Shown: positions 49,021 through 57,973, counted from the stretch's first letter. The stretch is DNA of 64,000 nt from Rhodococcus sp. KBS0724 (GCF_005938745.2 NZ_VCBX02000001.1:4168501-4232500); one strand, 5' to 3'. Notes: generated by a model from the sequence alone, not told the origin. Translations and numbers: made by a program.

Positions 49021-50255
49021 AACGGCCTCACTGAGAGAATCTGATCCACACCCATCCGCCCGTCACGAAACGCCATGCCACCGCCGACGAAGTACAGGCG
49101 CCACACCCGCGCGACCTCCACACCGACCAGCTCGACCACACGATCGAAATTGGATTCGAACGTCTCGATCCACGCGTCGACTGTCCGCACGTAGTGCTCC
49201 CGAAGTGCCTGAACGTCACGCACTTCCAGCCCACCCTCCTCGATCATCGCCACGGTGCGCCCGACCGGACGCATATACATGTCGGGTGCGATGAAGGATT
49301 CGATGAACGGTCCGCCACCAGGATGAGCCCCGGTACGCGACATCTGCTGGATCAGCACGCGCCCGCCCTCGACCACATTGTCGTGCAGCGCTTTCACATA
49401 CGTCGGATAGTTGTCCTCGCCGACATGCTCGCCCATTTCGATCGACGCGACGGCGTCGTACGGTCCGTCCGGAATCTCGCGGTAGTCCTGTAATCGGACC
49501 TCAACCCGATCCTCGAGGCCAAGCGACTGGATCCTCGCGTCGACAAACGCCTTCTGCTCCGCCGAAATCGTCACTCCGACAACGTGGGCGCCGTACTCAT
49601 GAGCAGCATGCACACTCAGCGAACCCCACCCGCAACCAACATCGAGCAAGCGTTGCCCGCGCGCCCGATCGAGCCCGATCTTGCGGCATACCAAGTCAAG
49701 CTTGTCTTTCTGAGAGTCGTCGAGAGTGTAATCCGGTGCGTCGGATGTCCAGTATCCCGAGGAATACGCCATATTCTCGTCCAGGATCAGCGAGTAGAAG
49801 TCATTCGACAAGTCGTAGTGATGACCGATTGCCGCCCGATCCCTCGACACACTGTGCAAGCGGCCCTTGACGCGCGCCTGCGACACCGGCGGTGGCAACG
49901 GGCGTCCGAACACCCCCAAGGATCTCGCGGCCCTCACCGCCGCGAGGATGACCGACGGCGTCGGAGTGACAGGCCCCAGACCACGCTCGGCGGACACTTT
50001 CCACACATGCGTGAGTGCTTCGCCAAGATCGCCGTCGACGTCGAGTTCGCCCAGAACATAGGCCTGCGCCGCACCCAACTCTCCGGGATTCCACAACAGC
50101 CGCCGAAGCACGTTTGCGCTGTGGAGCGTCACCTTCGGCGCATCGACCGGCCCTGCCACACTGCCGTCCCACGCAGTCAACCGCACCGGAAGTTCACCGC
50201 CGACAGCCGGACTGAGGAGCTCAGCCAACCGCTCGGCGATCGCAGTACCTGTCAT
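49008..50255 (-). CDS. Cyclopropane-fatty-acid-synthase-type SAM methyltransferase (second of two)
   Basis: ATG at 50255 after GGAGG gives 415 residues. Core motifs: GHHYDLSNDFYSLILDENMAYS, LLDVGCGWGSLSVHA (SAM), and SIEMGEHVGEDNYPTY with the Glu that holds bicarbonate. The N-terminal 100 residues form the family's extra domain. It is 415 residues and only moderately like its neighbour, so it is a diverged copy, not a recent duplicate. It transfers a methyl from SAM to a double bond of a phospholipid acyl chain. Start overlaps the other copy's stop (ATGA). Confidence 0.9.
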   Translation of the reverse strand: MTGTAIAERLAELLSPAVGGELPVRLTAWDGSVAGPVDAPKVTLHSANVLRRLLWNPGELGAAQAYVLGELDVDGDLGEALTHVWKVSAERGLGPVTPTPSVILAAVRAARSLGVFGRPLPPPVSQARVKGRLHSVSRDRAAIGHHYDLSNDFYSLILDENMAYSSGYWTSDAPDYTLDDSQKDKLDLVCRKIGLDRARGQRLLDVGCGWGSLSVHAAHEYGAHVVGVTISAEQKAFVDARIQSLGLEDRVEVRLQDYREIPDGPYDAVASIEMGEHVGEDNYPTYVKALHDNVVEGGRVLIQQMSRTGAHPGGGPFIESFIAPDMYMRPVGRTVAMIEEGGLEVRDVQALREHYVRTVDAWIETFESNFDRVVELVGVEVARVWRLYFVGGGMAFRDGRMGVDQILSVRPLCLR

Positions 50256-51520
50256 CGCTGGTTCCTCCGATCGAGAATTACTTGCTGAACGTCGAGATAT
50301 CCGGAACGGAAACCCGCTTCGGAGTAGCAGAGATAGAAGTGCCACATGCGGGCAAATACATCGTCGAATCCAAGCGCTGCAACTTCATCCGCACGGGCGC
50401 TGAACCTCTCATCCCATAAGCGGAGCGTCTGCGCATAGTGATCACCCATCGACATTCGTTCACGCACACGAAGAGTGGTCATGCGTTCGGTGACGTCCTC
50501 GATCGCCCGCACAGACGGCAGGAAGCCTCCGGGGAAGATGTATTTGTGAACCCAGGTATAGGTGTTGCGGGTAGCCAACATTCGATCGTGCGGCATGGTG
50601 ATTGCTTGGATCGCGGCGCGCCCGCCCGGCGCCAATAGAGAGTCGATCTTCTGGAAGTAGCTTCCCCAGTATTGGTGGCCGACAGCCTCGATCATCTCGA
50701 CCGACACCACGGCGTCGTACTCCCCCCGCACTTGCCGATAGTCGAGAAGGTCGATCTGGACGCGATCCGCCAGTCCCGCAGCGCTTATCCGCTTGGCTGC
50801 CAATTCCTGCTGTTCCACCGACAACGTCACTGAACGAACCGTTGCACCGCGCTGGGCAGCTCGGATCGCCAATTCTCCCCAGCCCGTACCGATTTCAAGC
50901 AATCGCGAACCAGGGCCGACGCCCGCCCCGTCCAGTAGGCGATCGATCTTGCGGTGCTGCGCCGCAGCGAACACGTCCCACGACGGGGAATCCCCCACCG
51001 ACAGATCGTCGAACAGGGCACTGGAATAGGTCATTGTGCCGTCGAGGAACAATTCGAACAACTCGTTCGAGAGGTCGTAGTGGCGCGCGATATTGGAACG
51101 GGTGTTCTGCGTCGAATTTCGCTCACTACGAGGCTGCTTGGGAATGTAGAGGCCGCGTAGCCGCTGCAAGAAGTCAGGAATCAATGTCGCTACCCGAGAG
51201 GCAAAAACTTCCAGGACTGCGGTGAGATCGGAGGCTTCCCAATCGCCAGCCATGTATGACTCCCCGAATCCGATCAGACCGCTGTCGCCCACCCGAGCAG
51301 CAAAGTCATCCGGACGATGAATCACCATCAACGGCGAATCGGGGCTACCGCCGCCCGAAAACTCACCACTAGGCATCTGCACACGCAGCGGCAATCGCGC
51401 AACAGCTTTGTGAAACAGCGCTCTCGCGACCGGCGACGCCACCCGCACTTTGAGGCCACTGGGGACAGTGGTGACTCCCGGCCAGCGCTCTGCCTCGGCA
51501 CTACGAAGGATCGTAGTCAT
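50252..51520 (-). CDS. Cyclopropane-fatty-acid-synthase-type SAM methyltransferase (UfaA1-like)
   Basis: ATG at 51520, with AGGAGG ahead, gives 422 residues, close to M. tuberculosis UfaA1 (Rv0447c). Motifs: IARHYDLSNELFELFLDGTMTYS, LLEIGTGWGELAIRA and SVEMIEAVGHQYW. UfaA1 is reported to make 10-methyl-stearate, so this copy is the stronger candidate for mid-chain methylation, but cyclopropane formation is equally open. It overlaps DUF1365 upstream by four bases. Confidence 0.9.
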   Translation of the reverse strand: MTTILRSAEAERWPGVTTVPSGLKVRVASPVARALFHKAVARLPLRVQMPSGEFSGGGSPDSPLMVIHRPDDFAARVGDSGLIGFGESYMAGDWEASDLTAVLEVFASRVATLIPDFLQRLRGLYIPKQPRSERNSTQNTRSNIARHYDLSNELFELFLDGTMTYSSALFDDLSVGDSPSWDVFAAAQHRKIDRLLDGAGVGPGSRLLEIGTGWGELAIRAAQRGATVRSVTLSVEQQELAAKRISAAGLADRVQIDLLDYRQVRGEYDAVVSVEMIEAVGHQYWGSYFQKIDSLLAPGGRAAIQAITMPHDRMLATRNTYTWVHKYIFPGGFLPSVRAIEDVTERMTTLRVRERMSMGDHYAQTLRLWDERFSARADEVAALGFDDVFARMWHFYLCYSEAGFRSGYLDVQQVILDRRNQR

Positions 51521-52278
51521 CGCACTGCCTCCTGCGGTTGATGATGCGGCGGTTGATGATGCGGCCGGGGAACTACCGGTAACCGTCTGGACCACAACCG
51601 AATCCCTTGATATCGAATCTGCGCGGACACTCTTAGTGGCGCGAGCGGAATCGCGAGGACACTTCGAATTATCGCGCCCGCGGTAGCCGGAACACATCTC
51701 CCTCGTACTGTCGCTGTAAAGGGGGCCTGATCCGGCCTGGTGAGAACTATCGACAACTGCACCGAATCATTGGGCAGCGGCAATCTCATCCGGTACTCGC
51801 CGGACACGTCGTTGAACGGCGAGACGTAGAACTCCTTCGCCGTGCGGGCCGAACCGGCGTCGTCGGTCTCGAGCAGGTAGCAGTGCCGTTCACCGTAGGT
51901 GTTGTGGACCTCAGCCACCACGCAGCGCACGGCGCCATCGTCATTGAGGCACCAGAACACGCTCAACGGGTTGAAGACATAACCGAGGACCCGAGCGTTC
52001 GCGAGCATCAGAATTCGCCCACCGACAAAGGAGACTCCGCGTGAGTCAAGAAAGGATTCGACATTGGCCCGCAAGGATGCGGTTGAATCTCCGACGTGAT
52101 CGGCCGCATCGAATCGAGCCAAAGGACGCAACGGTTTCGGAAGTACCGGTAGCGCGTCCACGTCGACCAGCCAACTGTAGCTCCGGTATTCGAACTCGTT
52201 GCGCATCGGCGCGGATCGCACATGCCGTATCCGGGTGTGAACGATCGACGGAGTAATCGGCGGGGCGGGGGTGCTCAT
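51517..52278 (-). CDS. DUF1365 protein
   Basis: 253 residues from the ATG at 52278. Conserved DUF1365 segments: HVRSAPMRNEFEYRSYSWLVDVD, LGYVFNPLSVFWCL, AEVHNTYGERHCYLL and FYVSPFNDVSGEYRMRL. There is no signal peptide. The domain is found nearly always with a FAD oxidoreductase and a CFA-type methyltransferase, as here, but its biochemical role is unknown. Both ends overlap neighbouring genes by four bases. Confidence 0.88.
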   Translation of the reverse strand: MSTPAPPITPSIVHTRIRHVRSAPMRNEFEYRSYSWLVDVDALPVLPKPLRPLARFDAADHVGDSTASLRANVESFLDSRGVSFVGGRILMLANARVLGYVFNPLSVFWCLNDDGAVRCVVAEVHNTYGERHCYLLETDDAGSARTAKEFYVSPFNDVSGEYRMRLPLPNDSVQLSIVLTRPDQAPFTATVRGRCVPATAGAIIRSVLAIPLAPLRVSAQIRYQGIRLWSRRLPVVPRPHHQPPHHQPQEAVR

Positions 52279-53579
52279 GACCATCGCCCACCCACACGCT
52301 CAGCCGCGCGCAAACCCGACAATGCACCGTCCTCGTGGAAACCCCACCCGTGATACGCCCCGGCAAAAGCAAGCACATTCGTATCGAGCTCGGGCAGGCG
52401 ACTCTGTGCCGCAACCGAAATCGGCGTGTATTGCGGGTGCTCGTAGGTCATCTGATCGATGACGGAATCCGGAGCGATCATGTCCTTGCCCCCGAGAGTC
52501 ACGATGTACCGTCGACCGGTCTCCGGTAGGCGTTGCAACCGGGTCATGTCGTAGCTGACGAGCACGTGATCGGGCGTCGCATCACACTGCGGCAGGTAGT
52601 AGTTCCACGATGCCCGCGCATTCGAATTATCAGGCAGCACACTCTCATCCGTGTGCAATTGGGTGTGATTGATCGAATAGGGCATCGCGCCGAGGACCTC
52701 GTGCTCCGTGGCCGTCGGATCGGCAAGAATCTTCAGCGCTTGCTGGGGATGCGTCGCGATCACTACGGCGTCATAGGTCTCGAGTTGATCATCTCCGCCA
52801 CGAATCTCGACTGAATCAGCGTGCCGATACACGGCGTGAACCGGCGTGCTCAGCCGAACGGCACTGATGCTCTGTGCCACTGCTTTCACGTACTCGACCG
52901 AACCACCGGTTACCGTCCGCCACGTCGGCGAACCGGAGATAGTGAGCATGCCGTGGTGATCGAGGAACGCGAAGAGGTACCGCGCCGGATACTCGAGAGC
53001 CGCCGACGGGTCACACGACCACACCGCGGACACCAGCGGGGTCATGAAGTGAGCGGTGAAATAGTCGGAGAATCTGCCGCTTCGCAGGAAAACACCTAAC
53101 GTCTCATCGGGTGTCGATGCATCGGACCGCGCGAGCACCGCACGGGCTCGTCGATGAAACCTCTTGACCTCCATCAACATCGAAAGAAAGCTGCCGTTCA
53201 CCAGCAGTCCAGGTGTTGGCAGGACCCCGCGCAACCCCTGTCCGCCGGAATACTCGAGACCACAACCCTCACAGCGGACAGACATACTCATGTCCGATTC
53301 CTGTGTCACGACGCCCAGTTCGGCGAACAATCTCAACAGCGTCGGATAGGTGCGGTCGTTGTGCACGATGAAGCCGGTATCAACAGCGAAGTTGCGACCT
53401 TCGGGATCCGTCACCGCGTGCGTGTCTGCGTGGCCACCGAGCCGCGAATCTGCCTCGTACAGAGTCACATCTGAGTCCTTGCCGAGAACCCAGGCCGCAG
53501 TCAATCCCGCGACTCCACTGCCCACGACAGCAACCTTGCGCTTGTCAGAACTTGCCGAACTCCGTCTGCCCGAATTCAT
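52275..53579 (-). CDS. FAD-dependent oxidoreductase (amine-oxidase fold, Rv0449c-like)
   Basis: ATG at 53579 after AGGAG gives 434 residues. The FAD-binding Rossmann motif is VAVVGSGVAGLTAAWVL, followed by YEADSRLGGHADTH (second FAD contact) and FVDTGFIVHNDRTYPTLLRLF. The C-terminus FAGAYHGWGFHEDGALSGLRAAERV closes the FAD site. Members of this group accompany CFA-type enzymes and are thought to oxidise or reduce the acyl chain. The reaction here is not known. Confidence 0.88.
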   Translation of the reverse strand: MNSGRRSSASSDKRKVAVVGSGVAGLTAAWVLGKDSDVTLYEADSRLGGHADTHAVTDPEGRNFAVDTGFIVHNDRTYPTLLRLFAELGVVTQESDMSMSVRCEGCGLEYSGGQGLRGVLPTPGLLVNGSFLSMLMEVKRFHRRARAVLARSDASTPDETLGVFLRSGRFSDYFTAHFMTPLVSAVWSCDPSAALEYPARYLFAFLDHHGMLTISGSPTWRTVTGGSVEYVKAVAQSISAVRLSTPVHAVYRHADSVEIRGGDDQLETYDAVVIATHPQQALKILADPTATEHEVLGAMPYSINHTQLHTDESVLPDNSNARASWNYYLPQCDATPDHVLVSYDMTRLQRLPETGRRYIVTLGGKDMIAPDSVIDQMTYEHPQYTPISVAAQSRLPELDTNVLAFAGAYHGWGFHEDGALSGLRAAERVGGRWS

Positions 53580-54259
53580 CGTCGTTCTCCTGCCTTCGCT
53601 TCGGTTGTTTCCACTGCCGTATCCGAAATTGCTGCCGTATCCGAAACTGCTGCCATTTCCGAGACCGCATCTGCCGCCAGTCGATGCCACAGCGATGCCC
53701 GTCGCAGCATGAAGTGCCCAGCACCCTCGACGCCGATCCATTCGGCATCGAGACCGGATCTTCGTGCTCGTTCAACGACTGCTTTCGAGATATCCGGGTC
53801 AGTCCAGCGATCCGCCGTGCCGTGCGCTACCCGCAGTGGGCAACGCTGCCGCGGTCGAACTTCCGTCCCCGCCGGCCACCATGGAGCCAATGCAACGATG
53901 CCTACGACGGCCGCATCACCCGACAGGGCAGCGGCTACCCGTCCACCCATCGAATGTCCGAGCAGAATGACCTTCGCGTCAGAGTTTCCCGCCTTGATCG
54001 AATCGAGCACGTGTCGCGCATCTGCAACCGGGCTCTGCTCAGCGTCATTCCACCCGCGTGTGCGATATCTGACCGGCGTGACATCGAATCCACGTTGCTG
54101 AAGTGCCACCGAGAAGGGACGCATCCGGAGGTTCGACAGATGCCAGGCTCGCGAACGACGGTGACTCGCGACCTTCCCACCGGGCAGAACCATTACCGTG
54201 AGGTGTTGATCTTCCCGGTGCTGCTCTTCCCGGTGCTGCGGCCGATGCTGAAGCGTCAT
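53576..54259 (-). CDS. Alpha/beta hydrolase, first gene of the lipid-modification unit
   Basis: Start taken as the ATG at 54259 (227 residues); ATG 54268 and a later start at about 54199 (MVLPGGK) are possible. The hydrolase core has VILLGHSMGGRVAAAL (nucleophile Ser), HGTADRWTDPD (Asp) and GAGHFML (His). The protein ends with repeats VSDTAA/ISDTA encoded by a tandem 18-bp DNA repeat. It lacks a signal peptide. Its stop overlaps the FAD gene's start (ATGA), so it belongs to the unit; a thioesterase or lipase role is inference. Confidence 0.82.
   Translation of the reverse strand: MTLQHRPQHREEQHREDQHLTVMVLPGGKVASHRRSRAWHLSNLRMRPFSVALQQRGFDVTPVRYRTRGWNDAEQSPVADARHVLDSIKAGNSDAKVILLGHSMGGRVAAALSGDAAVVGIVALAPWWPAGTEVRPRQRCPLRVAHGTADRWTDPDISKAVVERARRSGLDAEWIGVEGAGHFMLRRASLWHRLAADAVSEMAAVSDTAAISDTAVETTEAKAGERR
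53616..53664. repeat. Tandem 18-bp repeats at the hydrolase C-terminus
   Basis: CTGCCGTATCCGAAATTG, CTGCCGTATCCGAAACTG and a third partial copy follow one another. They read as (A)VSDTA-type peptide repeats on the leftward strand, a recent expansion of the gene end. Confidence 0.75.
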
Positions 54260-54321
54260 ATAGGGCATTCGGCGCCGGAAACCCCGCGGATGGGATTTGT
54301 AGGATTTCTTTTCATGGCGAG

Positions 54322-54343
54322 GCGTCCCCGCGGGGACGCTTTT
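54322..54343. other. GC-rich perfect palindrome with T tract
   Basis: GCGTCCCCGCGGGGACGC (54322-54339) is a perfect 18-bp palindrome followed by TTTT. It lies between the leftward lipid unit and the rightward HNH gene. It could be a rightward terminator shielding the HNH gene or an operator. Confidence 0.45.
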
Positions 54344-54371
54344 CGCAATCTGTCGGTACCCCCAGCTACTG

Positions 54372-54387
54372 TCGAATGAACATTCGA
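54372..54387 (+). promoter_or_regulatory. SOS-box-like palindrome before the HNH gene
   Basis: TCGAATGAACATTCGA is perfectly symmetric and differs from the actinobacterial LexA consensus TCGAAC-N4-GTTCGA only by a C-to-T change and its mirror. It sits 14 bp before the ATG at 54402. Several 13E12/DUF222 genes of M. tuberculosis are reported LexA targets. Confidence 0.6.
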
Positions 54388-54401
54388 ACCGGGGGGTCGG
54401 C

Positions 54402-55727
54402 ATGGACACAAACAAGCTCGTCAACGATCACGACAGTGACACCGAACAAGTCATGAGCGTCGTGGACAAGCGAGAAGCCGTCGATACCATCGGCGTGGAA
54501 ATCTGTGCACTAGCTGGGCAGATCGCAGCGGCTACCGCGCGCTTCCTCACCCTATTGGCCGACTTCGACGAACAACGAGGCTGGGCCGGTCCCGGACTAC
54601 ATTCGTGCGCCCATTGGCTGTCATGGAAATGTGGCATGAGCCTGCACACCGGACGTGAGTACGTTCGTGTCGCCAAGGCCCTCCGTCCACTGCCCGAGAT
54701 GCGGAAGGCGTTCGAACAAGGCAATTTGTCCTACTCAAAGGTTCGAACACTGACCCGAGTCGCAACCCCTACAAACGAGAAGCAGATGGTCCGGCTCGGC
54801 CGCGAAGCACCTGCGTCCCAGATCGACCGCCTCACTGCCGGACTACGTAAAGTTGCCGACAACGAATCCGGCAAAAGTAAGGCGCCGGAACGCTTTCAGG
54901 TGCGCTGGCACTGGGACGCAGACACCGGAGATTTTGTCATCAAAGGTCGCCTCGCCGCACAGGACGGCGCTCGCATCCTCACCATCCTCTCCTCTGCAGA
55001 ACGGGAGCGTACCCGGACGGAAGGCACTTCACAGGAGGACGAGCCAACCACCGAACAGAATGCGGCGAAAAAGCCGCCCGGGGATATCGGACCCGCGATC
55101 CTCGCTATGGCCGAAATCGCAGCCACAGTCGACGCGAACACCACGACCCGCACCGGCACCTCCGCAGAGGTGGTGTTCTTCCACGAACACGACAACCTCC
55201 GAATTCCCGGCGGACCTGCACTGACCAACAGCGACTCCGAGGAAGTCCTCTGCAACGCCCACCTCCGCTTGGCGAAGACCAAGAAGCAGTGCGTGCTCAA
55301 TCTGGGCCGGAAGACCCGCGTCACCAGCCACAAGCAAATGCTGGCGCTGAATTACCGTGACGGAAGCTGTCGCACGCCAGGGTGCGGGCGAACCAGATTT
55401 CTACATGCTCACCATGTCCGATTCTGGGGTCGCGGCGGAGAAACCAACCTCGACAACCTGATCATGCTGTGCGGGACTTGCCACCGAGCACTACACCGTG
55501 GCCAATTCACAATCACTGCCCTCGGTGATCAGCAGTTCGAATTTCACTACACCGATGGAGGGGTCATCGACCCGGCACCGCCGACGGAGGGGTTCGCCGA
55601 TCAACTACTGCGCGGAGACATACCCGATGATGCGATCATCCCGAGATGGGGCGGCGATCCACTACACCTGGACCATGCCGTCAGCGTCATCCTTGACGGA
55701 CTGGGCCGCGAAAGCATATTGGTCTAG
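54402..55727 (+). CDS. DUF222/13E12-type protein with HNH endonuclease domain
   Basis: 441 residues. Residues about 30-260 are DUF222 (ALAGQIAAATARFLTLLADFDEQRG, LSYSKVRTLTRVATP), the 13E12 repeat family of mycobacteria. Residues 320-375 carry a zinc-type HNH nuclease: CRTPGCG, LHAHHVRFWGRGGETNLDNLIMLCGTCHRALH. The catalytic His and Cys pairs are intact. The biological role is unknown; nuclease function in DNA repair or mobile elements is suspected. These genes are often multicopy and mobile-associated. Confidence 0.87.
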   Translation: MDTNKLVNDHDSDTEQVMSVVDKREAVDTIGVEICALAGQIAAATARFLTLLADFDEQRGWAGPGLHSCAHWLSWKCGMSLHTGREYVRVAKALRPLPEMRKAFEQGNLSYSKVRTLTRVATPTNEKQMVRLGREAPASQIDRLTAGLRKVADNESGKSKAPERFQVRWHWDADTGDFVIKGRLAAQDGARILTILSSAERERTRTEGTSQEDEPTTEQNAAKKPPGDIGPAILAMAEIAATVDANTTTRTGTSAEVVFFHEHDNLRIPGGPALTNSDSEEVLCNAHLRLAKTKKQCVLNLGRKTRVTSHKQMLALNYRDGSCRTPGCGRTRFLHAHHVRFWGRGGETNLDNLIMLCGTCHRALHRGQFTITALGDQQFEFHYTDGGVIDPAPPTEGFADQLLRGDIPDDAIIPRWGGDPLHLDHAVSVILDGLGRESILV

Positions 55728-55794
55728 TCCAATCTGAACGGTTGATGAACAATCGAACAATCATCGCGTTTGAGTGATGCAATTGGTCTAGTCC
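55718..55794. repeat. 13-bp direct repeats flanking the HNH gene's end
   Basis: ATTGGTCTAGTCC occurs at 55718-55730, containing the HNH stop codon, and at 55782-55794, just before the next gene. The gap between copies is 51 bp. Confidence 0.7.
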
Positions 55795-55812
55795 TATTGC
55801 AAGATCCTTGGC

Positions 55813-56793
55813 GTGACCAAGAAAATCGCTCGCACCTCAGCCGCCATCACCCTCCTCCTCGCCGGCGCAGTAGCCGCCGGAACTTCCACCGCTGCAGCAA
55901 TTCCCGGTTCGTCCGACCTCAATTCGATCGCTGCCCAGAAGACCGTCGTCATCGGACTTGACGGCACCATGCTCAGCCACATCAAGACCGCCGACGCCCC
56001 GAATCTGAACAAACTGATTGCCGAAGGAACCAGTGCAGAATCGTCCATCCTCGGCCTCACCACCATCTCCGGGCCCTCCTGGTCAACGATTCTCACAGGG
56101 GTCTGGGACACCAAGCACGGCGTGAAGGACAACACATTTGTCGGTGCTCGCTACGACTTGTATCCCACCGTCTTCACCCAGATCGAGAAGGCAAAGCCTG
56201 CCCTTGTCACCGAATCGATCTCAACGTGGGGAGGCATCGACAACATTGCATCCAGCGGTGAGCCCAAGGCCGACGTAGTTGTCACTACACCCGACGCCGG
56301 CTCGGTGGCAGCGACGGACAGTGCAACCGCGGACGCTGTAGCCGCCTCCATCATCGACAAGGGACCGGACCTCATCTTCACCCAGCTCGATCAGGTCGAC
56401 GGCGCCGGACACAGCGGTGGAACAAATGCCCCTGCCTACGCCGAGTCCATTGCGTCGGTAGATGTAGAGGTCGGAAAGATCATCAACGCCGTCGACGAGC
56501 GCGCAGCAAAGACCGGCGAAAAGTGGACCGTGCTGGTCACAGCCGACCACGGTCACACGCCGACCGGCGGACACGGCGGCCAGAGCGCAGCCGAGGCAAC
56601 GACGTTCGTTATCGCTCGTGGCGCCGGCTACACCGCGGGAAAGAATACCGCCGACTACACGATCGCCGATATCACCCCGACCGTCCTGCAGAGTCTCGAC
56701 GTTGCGCTGCCTGCCGACCTGGACGGTAAGCCGCTGGCCAAGGAAGCTCCCGGCTTCGTCGGCTCAATCGACCTGGGATTCTTCGGGTCCTGA
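55813..56793 (+). CDS. Secreted type-I phosphodiesterase/alkaline-phosphatase-superfamily protein
   Basis: 326 residues from a GTG at 55813. A signal peptide (ITLLLAGAVAAGTSTAAA) is followed by the superfamily metal site: Asp50 in VIGLDGT, nucleophile Thr92 in SWSTILTGVWDTKHG, DQVDGAGHSGG, VTADHGHTPTGGHGG. The pattern fits nucleotide pyrophosphatase/phosphodiesterase enzymes acting outside the membrane, hydrolysing phosphodiesters to release phosphate. The signal peptide lacks a twin-Arg motif. No pho box was noted. Confidence 0.85.
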   Translation: MTKKIARTSAAITLLLAGAVAAGTSTAAAIPGSSDLNSIAAQKTVVIGLDGTMLSHIKTADAPNLNKLIAEGTSAESSILGLTTISGPSWSTILTGVWDTKHGVKDNTFVGARYDLYPTVFTQIEKAKPALVTESISTWGGIDNIASSGEPKADVVVTTPDAGSVAATDSATADAVAASIIDKGPDLIFTQLDQVDGAGHSGGTNAPAYAESIASVDVEVGKIINAVDERAAKTGEKWTVLVTADHGHTPTGGHGGQSAAEATTFVIARGAGYTAGKNTADYTIADITPTVLQSLDVALPADLDGKPLAKEAPGFVGSIDLGFFGS

Positions 56794-57129
56794 TCGCGGT
56801 ACACGTAGGGATGGGCGGTCAAAGTGTTGTAGATGTGAAGCCTTAGAGCTTTAACCGCACCCACTCGCACGCCTGTTCAATTCCTGCTCCCGCCGTCCGC
56901 GTTGGGCAGGAGACGGAAGGGAAACCGTCACAGATTGCCATCGCCCACACACAACTGAATCGACCGATGACCACCACGCTCCATTCCGGCACGCGTAGGT
57001 GGTCATCGGCGTCCCGCAGATGAAACTAGCCGTGCGCTAGCTGAGATTACGTCGAAGTGGCGGGTTTAGACCTTGCTAATATCGAACCGAACGTTCTCTA
57101 CATTTTCTGCCACTTGGAGTTGTTAGCCC
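56794..57129. other. 336-bp intergenic region with a 12-bp inverted repeat
   Basis: CCGATGACCACC (56964-56975) and GGTGGTCATCGG (56998-57009) form a perfect inverted repeat with a 22-bp spacer. A smaller CTAGC-CGTGC-GCTAG lies at about 57027-57041. No gene or terminator T run was identified; the repeats may be a promoter/operator for the glycosyltransferase or a relic of a mobile element. Confidence 0.5.
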
Positions 57130-57936
57130 ATGCGTAAGCAAAGCCTGGCAGTCGTCGTGCCTGCATATAACGAGGCCGACCACATCAGAGACTGCATCAA
57201 CGCCATACTGCACCAAGGCGATCTGGTTGACGAGATCTTGATTGTTGACAACAACTCCACCGACGAGACAGCAGCGATCGTTCACGCATTTAAGTCACCG
57301 AAGATCCGCTATCTGGTTGAGCGCAGGCAGGGCGTTGTCCATGCCCGGAACGCAGGATTCGATGCGGTTTCAACGGACCTCATCGGCCGCATCGATGCCG
57401 ACACCCGAGTCCATGACGGATGGGCGCAAGCAATACACGCACATTTCGATGACACTGATTCCTTCGCCGCGGCCGGCGTCACCCACATCTACGATTCCCC
57501 GTTCGCGTTCCTGCATCGACTGATCATTAAACGACAAGTCAAACGATTGAGGAACGCAACTAATCCCCATGTCTCCGCTGCGGTCGGAGCAAACATGGCC
57601 ATCCGAACTTCTGCGTGGATGTCCGTACGGCCACATTTGAGCGACCGCACGGACATCCATGAGGATTTGGACCTATCATTTTGCCTCCGCAAAATCGGTC
57701 ACACCATCAGCCATCTACCCACCATGCAGGCATCCGCATCCGCAAGACGCGGTGTCACACCGCCCAGGAAGTATCTGCGGTACAATGACGCCTCCCGCGC
57801 CGTGATCGAGCACCACGGACTTATGAACCGCAGATTGAGTTTGATGATCACCGTGGACTCGATTCTTCATGCTTTGTTGTGGCCCGCATACAAGGTATTC
57901 GCGCCCGTGAAGGCACGCGATTTGCCAATTAGGTGA
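57130..57936 (+). CDS. Family 2 glycosyltransferase
   Basis: 268 residues. GT-A fold motifs are VVVPAYNEADHI, ILIVDNNSTDETAAI, the metal-binding DAD of RIDADTRV (Asp89, Asp91) and HEDLDLSF (about 176) for the catalytic base. The C-terminal 40 residues include a weakly hydrophobic stretch (TVDSILHALLWPAYKVF). It transfers a sugar from a nucleotide donor; acceptor unknown. It has no neighbouring sugar genes and slightly lower GC than the core, consistent with an accessory gene. Confidence 0.83.
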   Translation: MRKQSLAVVVPAYNEADHIRDCINAILHQGDLVDEILIVDNNSTDETAAIVHAFKSPKIRYLVERRQGVVHARNAGFDAVSTDLIGRIDADTRVHDGWAQAIHAHFDDTDSFAAAGVTHIYDSPFAFLHRLIIKRQVKRLRNATNPHVSAAVGANMAIRTSAWMSVRPHLSDRTDIHEDLDLSFCLRKIGHTISHLPTMQASASARRGVTPPRKYLRYNDASRAVIEHHGLMNRRLSLMITVDSILHALLWPAYKVFAPVKARDLPIR

Positions 57937-57973
57937 TGTGGGATGAAGGTCACGGCTTCAATCACCGAGTTGA

